A stretch of DNA of 6,280 nucleotides from positions 1-6,280 of the forward strand of contig CANBTO010000310.1 in the NCBI GenBank assembly GCA_947372405.1. The letters run 5' to 3'. This stretch comes from Verrucomicrobiaceae bacterium (GTDB lineage Bacteria; Verrucomicrobiota; Verrucomicrobiae; Verrucomicrobiales; Akkermansiaceae). Under the pieces are notes generated by a model, which was given only the letters and a program-made list of their open reading frames with translations, was not told the DNA's origin and ran no database searches. Shown piece by piece: positions 1 to 6,280 of the stretch (its first letter is position 1; the number at the start of each line of letters is the position of its first letter). The position numbers and the translations under genes are program-made.

Positions 1-1321
1 GCCGAAGGGTCTCACGCCAGTCGAGTATGATCACGCCGTCATCGAGGCCCCGGCGGCGATGGCGTTTGGCTGGGAGCGTGATGGAAAATTCGGCACCGTG
101 CCGCCGGATGCCTGGGTGCATCCAGGGCAGGTCAAGGTCGGGGACATCGAGTCCAGCGACGGTGCGCCGGTTCCGTTAGGCACGCTGGAGGCAGAAAGCT
201 ACCTCGGCTACGGCGGCGAGTGGTATGTGCGGGTGAAATGCAGCGTCGCCAAACCCGGCGATGGCTGGCAGGCGGAGTGGGTGTGGCCGGATGGCAAGGT
301 GGACAGCGGCTTAGAAATCCGGCGCTTGTGGATGAGCCTTGAACCCGCGCGGGTGATTCTGCGTTGGCGCAATGGCGGGCGACTTATCCAAGGCCAACGG
401 ACACTCGTGATCCCGCAGAAAATGGATGAGGACTCGGTGAACAACGACCGGCAATTGGAGCATTTCACAGACTTGCTAGATGCCGAAAATCCCGCCATCA
501 TGGCCGAACCCTTGCGGAAAGCCGGTTTCGTCCTCGCCAAGGATTTCCTCCCGCCAGCCAAGGCCGCGCGCTGGGCGGAGGCCTGGCTAACAGTCGCAAA
601 ACCTGCGTCGGGCTTGTGGTCGCAGGCAATGACGCTGGCAATCCGGGAAGCCGCGAAACATGAGCCGAAGGTGGCATTAGAAAGGTTGTTAGGACTCCCA
701 GCTCCGGCCCGCGCTGCACTGGGCAGAGACACGGACTTGCTGGAACTCGATCTCCGGGTTTTTTCACTCAATGATCCAATGATCGTCGGCTTGGTTGAGA
801 AATTGAACAAGGGCGGCGACCGGAATCTCGCCCGCATGGCCCAGATCCGCTTGGGTGACTATCAGCTTCTCAACGGTCACATCGAGGCTGCGGCCAAGTG
901 TTTCGCGGATGCGGTTCCCGACCATGAGGCAACGGATCGGAAAGCCCCGGTGATCGACCGCTCGCACTCGTTGGCCTTGGAGGATCTGGTGAATGGCAGA
1001 CATCTCGATGAGGCTCGCGAGAAACTCGACGAGTGGGAACGCCAGCGTCCGATGGCGCGGATGGAGGGCGACCAATTGCTCTGGCGGGCAAGGGTAATGT
1101 TCTTAGCGGAGGATTGGGCGCGCGCCTTGCAGGACTTGGAAACCAGCCTCAGAATCCGCCCCGGATCGCCGGAGGAAATCGAGGTGCTGTTCTGGCAGGC
1201 ACGCGCGCTCTATGAACTCAAGCGCAAGGACGAGGCCCGGAAAATTTGGAATTCACTGGTGAAAGACTATCCGAAACACGAACGCGCCGATGCGGCGAAA
1301 TTATGGGCGGCAAAACCTTAA
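1..1321 (+). CDS. TPR-like repeat protein, C-terminal part (5' end outside window)
   Basis: The frame is open from base 2 to the TAA at 1319-1321, so the ATG at 59 is probably internal and the gene starts upstream. About 439 residues are visible. The first ~140 (to about base 420) are rich in Trp, Gly and alternating hydrophobics and look like a beta-sheet domain I cannot assign. The rest is alpha-helical. From about 820 to 1300 there are about four TPR-like helix pairs with the usual small and aromatic spacing, for example LGDYQLLNGHIEAAAKCF, LLWRARVMFLAEDWARAL and FWQARALYELKRKDEARKIW. TPR arrays generally mediate protein-protein contacts. No catalytic motif or membrane segment is visible, and any signal peptide would lie outside the window. 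The stop overlaps the next gene by 19 bases, suggesting co-translation. The TPR call is by eye; the specific role is unknown. Confidence 0.75.
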   Translation, partial: PKGLTPVEYDHAVIEAPAAMAFGWERDGKFGTVPPDAWVHPGQVKVGDIESSDGAPVPLGTLEAESYLGYGGEWYVRVKCSVAKPGDGWQAEWVWPDGKVDSGLEIRRLWMSLEPARVILRWRNGGRLIQGQRTLVIPQKMDEDSVNNDRQLEHFTDLLDAENPAIMAEPLRKAGFVLAKDFLPPAKAARWAEAWLTVAKPASGLWSQAMTLAIREAAKHEPKVALERLLGLPAPARAALGRDTDLLELDLRVFSLNDPMIVGLVEKLNKGGDRNLARMAQIRLGDYQLLNGHIEAAAKCFADAVPDHEATDRKAPVIDRSHSLALEDLVNGRHLDEAREKLDEWERQRPMARMEGDQLLWRARVMFLAEDWARALQDLETSLRIRPGSPEEIEVLFWQARALYELKRKDEARKIWNSLVKDYPKHERADAAKLWAAKP

Positions 1322-1995
1322 TTCTGTTAGTCGCGCTATTGGCGGCCGTCTCCCCTCTCTCCCGAGCGGACGGCCCCGGACGTATATACACCAAGCCGGC
1401 TGACTCAGATACGGGCCTGATTTTTGGTAAAATAACCGGTGCCGTGCTGACCCACGCCATCGCCGTCGAGCGCGACCGCAGCCGTGTCTATTTGGCGGTG
1501 CTGGATGCGGGTGGACTGGGATTCCGCTTTCCTAACTTGCCGGTAGGCCGCTTCGATCTGGTCTTGGTCACTCGCGATGGACAAGTGATCGAGGGTCTCT
1601 CCTTGGGAGAAAATGCGAAGTTGTCAGATGACCGAGCCAAACATCTGGAGGCTGGCGTGGCGAAGGCGGATTCGTTTTTCAACCGGCGCGTCATGCACCG
1701 GACCGGTATCGACGGCGAGGTTGCCTTGGTGTTCGTCGAGCGCATCCGCGATGGCCAAATTCTGCGCGGCTCGGGTGAAAAACTCGATGCCTGTCTGCGC
1801 CGCTTGGAAATCATCGAGCTGCACGAAGCGGACGATGAGTGGCAAATGGTTCACACCCGCCACCTCTATCGGGAAGAAGCACCGCGTGGGGCCGGGCTGC
1901 CATTTCTCACCCACCGCCAGCTTCCCGCGCTGGGCAACTTACGCATCGCAGACACCCCGCGCGACCTTGGCAGCATCGATCTAACGAAAAACTAA
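1303..1995 (+). CDS. Exported protein with a probable carboxypeptidase-regulatory-like domain
   Basis: The product is 230 residues from the ATG at 1303. An in-frame ATG at 1246 lies deeper inside the upstream gene. I chose 1303 because it puts a signal peptide at the terminus: MGGK, a hydrophobic core TLILLVALLAAV, then a likely signal peptidase I site after SRA at about residue 22. Residues ~38-99 have the pattern of a small beta-sandwich of the carboxypeptidase regulatory/transthyretin-like type: GLIFGKITGAV, a segment ending FRFPNLPVGRFDLVLV, then GQVIEGLSL. The remaining ~130 residues are charged and match nothing I recognise. The protein is probably periplasmic or surface-exposed. The gene overlaps the upstream gene by 19 bases and ends 7 bases before the moxR gene, so it looks like part of the same operon. 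Function unknown. No Shine-Dalgarno is evident before 1303. Confidence 0.75.
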   Translation: MGGKTLILLVALLAAVSPLSRADGPGRIYTKPADSDTGLIFGKITGAVLTHAIAVERDRSRVYLAVLDAGGLGFRFPNLPVGRFDLVLVTRDGQVIEGLSLGENAKLSDDRAKHLEAGVAKADSFFNRRVMHRTGIDGEVALVFVERIRDGQILRGSGEKLDACLRRLEIIELHEADDEWQMVHTRHLYREEAPRGAGLPFLTHRQLPALGNLRIADTPRDLGSIDLTKN

Positions 1996-2002
1996 CACCA
2001 CC

Positions 2003-3416
<1,414 letters not shown>

Positions 3417-3427
<11 letters not shown>

Positions 3428-4091
3428 GCCCGCCGATCCCATGCTTTGGCTGCTCCAAGCCAACGATACCGCCTACCCCTCGGGTGCCTATGCCCACTCG
3501 TTCGGGCTGGAGGAACTCGTCGAAGCGGGGGTCATCACCACAGCGACGGATCTCGAAAATTTCCTCGAAAAACAAATTCTGCCCGCGCTTCTGACTTTTG
3601 AGCTGCCATTCTTCGCCCGCGCCCATGCCGCCGCCGTTGCCCAGGACAGTGACGAACTCTTCGCGTTGGATACCGAACTGGATGCATGGCGAATTCCTTC
3701 TGAACTCCGCGATGCCTCGCGTCGGATCGGCTCGCAAAGGCTGGATTTGTTAGCCCTGCTCGATCCTTCACCCCTGATCCTCCATCAACGGAAAATTTCC
3801 CCGCGCAGCCATCATCTCGTCGTCACCGCGCTGGAACTTTCGAGCTTGCCGCTAGCGCAGGCCGCGCGAGCTTTTGCATTCCAATCCATCGCCGGTCTGA
3901 CCGCAGCATCCATGAAACTCATGCGGATCGGCCAGACGTCCTGCCAGCAGATTTCCCGCCGCACACTGGTTAGGCTGGGTGAAAAAATCGACGCCGCGCT
4001 TTCCCATGAAGCCGACGGTTGGTTCAATCCTCTTCTAGAAATCGCCTCACTCCGCCATGCCCGCGCCAACCACCGACTCTTCATCTCCTGA
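3417..4091 (+). CDS. ureF: Urease accessory protein UreF
   Basis: The product is 224 residues, a normal UreF length. UreF joins UreD and UreG in the cytoplasmic complex that activates apo-urease. It binds UreD and gates the UreG GTPase during nickel delivery. Family features are LLQAND followed by [16 protein letters not shown] (residues ~20-35), the family's opening signature (usually P-G-F/Y-S-x-S-x-G-L-E). [14 protein letters not shown] (~166-179) matches the conserved R-x-G-Q-x-x-x-Q helix. The C-terminus [14 protein letters not shown] matches the family's H-x-x-x-x-R-L-F-x-S ending, which contacts UreD and UreG. The fold is otherwise all-helical. The start at 3417 is supported by AAGGA 8 bases upstream and overlaps the end of the moxR gene by 11 bases. 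A longer frame from 3348 would run 80 bases into the moxR gene and add basic sequence unlike UreF. The last 35 bases overlap ureG. Confidence 0.95.
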
Positions 4092-4701
4092 TTCGAAACA
4101 ACGCCCCTTCCGCCTCGGCGTCGGTGGTCCCGTTGGTTCGGGGAAAACGATGTGTGTGCTCCGCCTCAGCCAGTGGCTCAAGGATGAAATATCGTTAGCT
4201 GTGATCACTAACGATATCTACACCCGTGAGGATGCCGAGTTTCTCCTTCGCGCGGGCGTCCTGCCGGCGGATCGGGTCATTGGAGTGGAAACCGGAGGAT
4301 GCCCGCACACGGCGATCCGTGATGACACAAGCATGAACATGGCGGCGGTGATCGACTTGGAAAACCGTCACCCGGAGCTGAAACTCATCCTGATAGAAAG
4401 TGGCGGGGATAACCTATCAGCCACTTTTTCCCCAGAGTTGGTCGATGCCTATATCTATGTCATCGACGTGGCGGAAGGTGATAAAATCCCGCGCAAAGGT
4501 GGTCCCGCGATTCGCACCAGCGATCTTCTGCTAATTAATAAAACCGAACTAGCCCCCTACGTCGGAGCCGACCTTGAGGTGATGGCCCGCGATGCGGAAA
4601 TGCAGCGTGGCAGCAGACCCTTCCTGTTCGCGGATCTTAAGTCGGAGAAGGGGAAAGATGATCTGCTATCATGGTTAAAGCATGAGTATTTATTCATTTA
4701 A
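4057..4701 (+). CDS. ureG: Urease accessory GTPase UreG
   Basis: The product is 214 residues, the usual UreG length. UreG is a SIMIBI-class GTPase. Its GTP-bound dimer carries nickel through the conserved Cys-Pro-His site and supplies the energy for urease active-site assembly. Visible motifs: P-loop GPVGSGKT (24-31), the D-I-Y-T-x-E-D-A-E-F block (53-62), [13 protein letters not shown] with the nickel-binding CPH at 82-84, [15 protein letters not shown] (114-128), and the base-recognition motif NKTE (161-164) before LAPYVGADL. The N-terminus is a short Ser/Thr-rich stretch without the His-rich tail some UreGs carry. NKTE has Glu where the canonical G4 motif NKxD has Asp, a conservative change. 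The start lies 35 bases inside ureF with no clear Shine-Dalgarno, which fits translational coupling. No other in-frame start would keep the P-loop. The last 20 bases overlap ureD. Confidence 0.97.
   Translation: MPAPTTDSSSPDSKQRPFRLGVGGPVGSGKTMCVLRLSQWLKDEISLAVITNDIYTREDAEFLLRAGVLPADRVIGVETGGCPHTAIRDDTSMNMAAVIDLENRHPELKLILIESGGDNLSATFSPELVDAYIYVIDVAEGDKIPRKGGPAIRTSDLLLINKTELAPYVGADLEVMARDAEMQRGSRPFLFADLKSEKGKDDLLSWLKHEYLFI
4189..4217. repeat. Perfect 10-bp inverted repeat inside ureG
   Basis: ATATCGTTAG at 4189-4198 is the exact reverse complement of CTAACGATAT at 4208-4217, with a 9-base spacer. The arms lie in the codons for the [10 protein letters not shown] stretch after the P-loop and use codons uncommon in this window (ATA, TTA). 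It could fold as an mRNA hairpin or act as a protein-binding dyad. No function is shown. Confidence 0.55.
4390..4427. repeat. Two interleaved inverted repeats inside ureG (possible RNA pseudoknot)
   Basis: CTGATAG (4390-4396) pairs with CTATCAG (4414-4420). AAAGTGGC (4397-4404) pairs with GCCACTTT (4420-4427). The order is A-B-A'-B', which is pseudoknot topology, or two mutually exclusive hairpins. The base at 4420 is shared. The region encodes the strongly conserved [11 protein letters not shown], so protein constraint may explain part of it. Confidence 0.3.
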
Positions 4702-5590
4702 CTGGAGCGCGGAATTCATTCCGCCCGTAGCCACCGATTCGCGCGGAATTCATTCCGCGCTCCCGGTTTCCGGCACCTCGCTCTCCGGCCACTTGCATCT
4801 CCGCTGCGAGTGCCGGGCGGATGGCGTTCCCTATATCTCAGAGCAGAGCTTTCGCGCACCTGTCCATCTTAGCAAATCACATCTCGACCACGGACATCTG
4901 GTGCAAAGCATTGTCAATCCCACCGCCGGATTCTTCGACGGCGATATGTTGGATGCCACCATCCACGTCGCACCCGGTGCGAAGCTCGTTCTCAGCACGC
5001 CGTCAGCGTCACGGGTTTATCGCACCCGTTCGGGAGCAGCGGCGGTGAATTCACAACATTTCGACATCGGGGAAAATGCGTCACTTGAGTGGATTCCTGA
5101 ACCGTTCATCCCGCATGCCGGGGCGCGGCATGTGCAACGAACAAAAATCAATCTTCACCCGACGGGCAGCCTGTTGTTTTTCGATTGGATCGCACCGGGC
5201 CGGGTGGCGATGGGCGAAATTTTCGCCTATCAGCAATTGCGCTGGGAGCTGGATTTGTTTCTCGGCGATGCCCTCATCGCCCGCGAACGCCATGACCTGC
5301 AACCGGGCGGTGACAGCCTTGAAGCGCTACGGGCGAAATTTCCCGCCGCCCATTATCTTTCGGTATATGTCGCCGGGAAGCTGGCGGAAAACTGGCCGGC
5401 CGCGGAACTGGACGCACTCAGCGGTGACGCGGTCTATCTTGGCCATGGCCCGCTGACAGGTGGGGTTTCCGTGATCCGCGCGCTTTGCCAGGACAGTCTT
5501 GCTGCTAGAAAACTGATCGAAACCCTGCGCCCGCTGCTTTACGTCGCTGCGGGCATGAAGCCACCCGGCTTGGGGCGAATTTTCTGCTAG
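4682..5590 (+). CDS. ureD: Urease accessory protein UreD (UreH)
   Basis: The product is 302 residues, about 30 longer than typical UreD (around 270 in Klebsiella). UreD is the scaffold that binds apo-urease and UreF and provides a path for nickel to the active site. Family features are [17 protein letters not shown] (~74-90; consensus N/H-P-x-G-x-x-x-G-D), [19 protein letters not shown] (~97-115), [17 protein letters not shown] (~132-148), [16 protein letters not shown] (~164-179) and ERHDLQPGG. The family-like part begins near residue 34 ([10 protein letters not shown]). The preceding residues are largely encoded by a 60-bp palindromic element (residues 8-28). The start at 4682 lies 20 bases inside ureG without a clear Shine-Dalgarno. 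The only later candidate start before the conserved region is a TTG at 4793, inside the first conserved strand, so translation most likely passes through the repeat. It is the last gene of the block and is followed by a hairpin. Confidence 0.93.
   Translation: MSIYSFNWSAEFIPPVATDSRGIHSALPVSGTSLSGHLHLRCECRADGVPYISEQSFRAPVHLSKSHLDHGHLVQSIVNPTAGFFDGDMLDATIHVAPGAKLVLSTPSASRVYRTRSGAAAVNSQHFDIGENASLEWIPEPFIPHAGARHVQRTKINLHPTGSLLFFDWIAPGRVAMGEIFAYQQLRWELDLFLGDALIARERHDLQPGGDSLEALRAKFPAAHYLSVYVAGKLAENWPAAELDALSGDAVYLGHGPLTGGVSVIRALCQDSLAARKLIETLRPLLYVAAGMKPPGLGRIFC
4704..4763. repeat. 60-bp palindromic element inserted in the ureD coding region
   Basis: Two copies of the near-palindrome GCGCGGAATTCATTCCGC (4707-4724 and 4741-4758, an exact 18-base direct repeat) flank a 16-base spacer. 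The outer ends GGAGCGCGGAAT (4704-4715) and ATTCCGCGCTCC (4752-4763) form a perfect 12-bp inverted repeat, so the whole 60 bp reads as one bounded unit. Sixty bases is 20 codons, so the ureD frame is kept. The two copies are read in different frames, giving SAEFIPP and then RGIHSALP. The design resembles dispersed REP-like elements, or Rickettsia palindromic elements that sit inside genes. Genome-wide dispersal is inferred and cannot be seen here. Confidence 0.8.
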
Positions 5591-5609
5591 ACAGCGCGGG
5601 AAAAAGGAA

Positions 5610-5642
5610 AAGGCGCGGATTCATTGCTGAATTCCGCGCCTT
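5610..5642 (-). terminator. Hairpin after ureD; probable terminator, best on the minus strand
   Basis: AAGGCGCGGATTCA (5610-5623) pairs with TGAATTCCGCGCCTT (5628-5642), leaving a 4-base loop and one bulged T. Read on the minus strand, the stem is followed by a pyrimidine run (TTTTCCTTTTT, complement of 5601-5611), as in an intrinsic terminator for the convergent phosphatase gene. On the plus strand it lies 20 bases after the ureD stop but is followed only by TTATACAT, so it may stop or protect the ureD transcript less efficiently. The stem core resembles the repeats inside ureD. Confidence 0.6.
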
Positions 5643-5678
5643 ATACATATCCCCTCTCGCTGGGGTGGCGGCATTGAA

Positions 5679-5712
5679 GGCAAACTGGTTTCCCCCCGGA
5701 ACCCGATTTGCC
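5679..5712. other. Second structured hairpin in the convergent intergenic region
   Basis: GGCAAA (5679-5684) pairs with TTTGCC (5707-5712). Inside it, GGTT(T)CC pairs with GGAACC around a C-rich loop, giving about 12 base pairs with a small internal loop and one bulge. No T-run follows on either strand. It may be a 3'-UTR structure of ureD or the phosphatase gene, or a degenerate repeat. The rest of 5643-5768 holds only a weak CCCC/GGGG hairpin (5651-5665) and an AT-rich patch next to the phosphatase stop. I see no gene in it. Confidence 0.4.
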
Positions 5713-5768
5713 TGCCGCACGCGCGAGGCTGATGGGAAATTGAGACATTATTTCGGTTTTGTAAATAA

Positions 5769-6280
5769 TTAATTTTCGCTGGGTGGATTTCCCCCAATCT
5801 GGCCCCCGCCGAAGTAGTGGTAGAGCGCCTCGATGGAGCCGTAGCCATGGGCTGCACGGGCGATCAAGCCACCGGTTGCGGCGATTTTTTCCCGGACCTC
5901 GGCGATGGCGTTCGCGGGGCAGGCCGTCATTGCGGCGTTCGCGGGATCGAGCATTTCTAGGTCGTTGTGGCTATCGCCAATGGCAAAGCAGCGCGCGGCG
6001 GTTAGGCCGTAGTGCTTGGCGATCTGGCTCAGGCTGCTGCCTTTTTGAAAATCCCGGTGGCCGAAGCGCAGGTAGATCGAATTCCGCTGCCAGGCCAGAT
6101 GTGGCTCGGCGGCAATGATTGTTTCGAGACGCCCGACGATCCATTCCATCTCCTCTTCCGATTGGGAAATGATCCCGGCCGGTTCGCCAGCCATTTCCAG
6201 CCATTGCGCCCCGGTGGATTGCTCGATCTCCTGGCGGATTTTTTTAAGCAGCTTTCGGGAATGCTTGAAGAGTGCGTGAA
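5769..6280 (-). CDS. HAD-superfamily (Cof-type, HAD-IIB-like) phosphatase, C-terminal part
   Basis: The gene is read on the minus strand and ends at TAA (5771-5769). The frame stays open to the window edge, so the ~169 visible residues lack the N-terminus and its nucleophile DxD motif. The ATG at 6194 is likely internal, because the upstream frame continues with ordinary helical sequence (KLLKKIRQEIEQSTGAQWLE). Visible family features are FQKGSSLSQIAKHYGL, whose Lys (about 6042-6044) is the motif III lysine, then CFAIGDSHNDLEML (GDSHND about 5961-5978), the motif IV magnesium-binding acidic site, and a typical tail of A-x-A-x-x-A-C-P-A-N-A. This arrangement, with the cap domain between motifs II and III, is that of HAD-IIB phosphatases acting on sugar phosphates or similar small phosphates. 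The substrate cannot be told from this part. It is convergent with ureD and probably unrelated to urease maturation. Confidence 0.88.
   Translation of the reverse strand, partial: HALFKHSRKLLKKIRQEIEQSTGAQWLEMAGEPAGIISQSEEEMEWIVGRLETIIAAEPHLAWQRNSIYLRFGHRDFQKGSSLSQIAKHYGLTAARCFAIGDSHNDLEMLDPANAAMTACPANAIAEVREKIAATGGLIARAAHGYGSIEALYHYFGGGQIGGNPPSEN

Noticed and set aside
59..61. ATG at 59 as the start of the first gene
   Set aside because: The same frame is open from base 2 with ordinary protein-like sequence, so the gene most likely enters from outside the window.
208..837. Long minus-strand frame opposite the TPR gene
   Set aside because: Its composition is Ser/Arg-rich without recognisable motifs, and it is antisense to a frame with coherent codon use and TPR-like repeats downstream.
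1246..1302. Longer N-terminus for the exported protein, starting at 1246
   Set aside because: It would add 19 charged residues in front of a clear signal peptide and lengthen the overlap with the upstream gene from 19 to 76 bases. The ATG at 1303 is better.
1981..1996. Two CTAAC motifs 11 bases apart just before the moxR gene, as an operator
   Set aside because: They coincide with the last codons and stop of the exported-protein gene, are only 5 bases each, and no -35/-10 pair accompanies them.
4704..4763. CRISPR array
   Set aside because: There are only two copies with one 16-base spacer, each unit is itself palindromic, and the segment is in the ureD frame.
5643..5768. Riboswitch (cobalamin or other) in the intergenic region
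   Set aside because: The region is downstream of both flanking genes, and I could not find the conserved core of any riboswitch class on either strand.
5783..6118. Plus-strand frame opposite the phosphatase gene
   Set aside because: It is Arg/Ser/Gly-rich, typical of an antisense reading of a GC-rich gene. The minus strand carries clear HAD motifs.

Overview
The window is about 6.3 kb of gene-dense, fairly GC-rich bacterial DNA. It holds five same-strand genes read left to right, then one convergent gene. Shine-Dalgarno signals are mostly weak or absent, junctions overlap by 11-35 bases, an FHA-MoxR ATPase is present, and there are short GC-rich palindromic repeats. Together these suggest a Verrucomicrobia/Planctomycetes-type genome. 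That placement is an inference from style, not from a marker gene.

Left part (1-1995): the C-terminal part of a TPR-like protein whose start lies outside the window. It overlaps a small exported protein (1303-1995) that has a signal peptide and a probable carboxypeptidase-regulatory-like beta-sandwich. Neither has a function I can name.

Middle (2003-3427): a 474-residue fusion of an N-terminal FHA domain to a MoxR-family AAA+ ATPase, with all the main AAA+ motifs intact. Seven bases separate it from the upstream gene.

Urease maturation block (3417-5590): ureF, ureG and ureD (ureH), each overlapping the gene before it. ureF overlaps the moxR gene by 11 bases, so the ATPase and the urease accessory genes look like one translationally coupled unit. 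UreD, UreF and UreG form the complex that delivers nickel to apo-urease, and UreG is its GTPase. The structural genes ureABC and the nickel chaperone gene ureE are not in the window.

Right part (5591-6280): a 178-base convergent intergenic region with two strong hairpins, then the C-terminal part of a HAD-IIB (Cof-type) phosphatase on the minus strand, cut by the window edge.

The most unusual features are: (a) a 60-bp palindromic element inside the ureD reading frame, translated in frame as a 20-residue N-terminal insert, with a related hairpin just after ureD; (b) the coupling of an FHA-MoxR ATPase to ureFGD, which raises the possibility of a MoxR-assisted urease activation pathway; (c) a perfect 10-bp dyad inside ureG built partly from rare codons.
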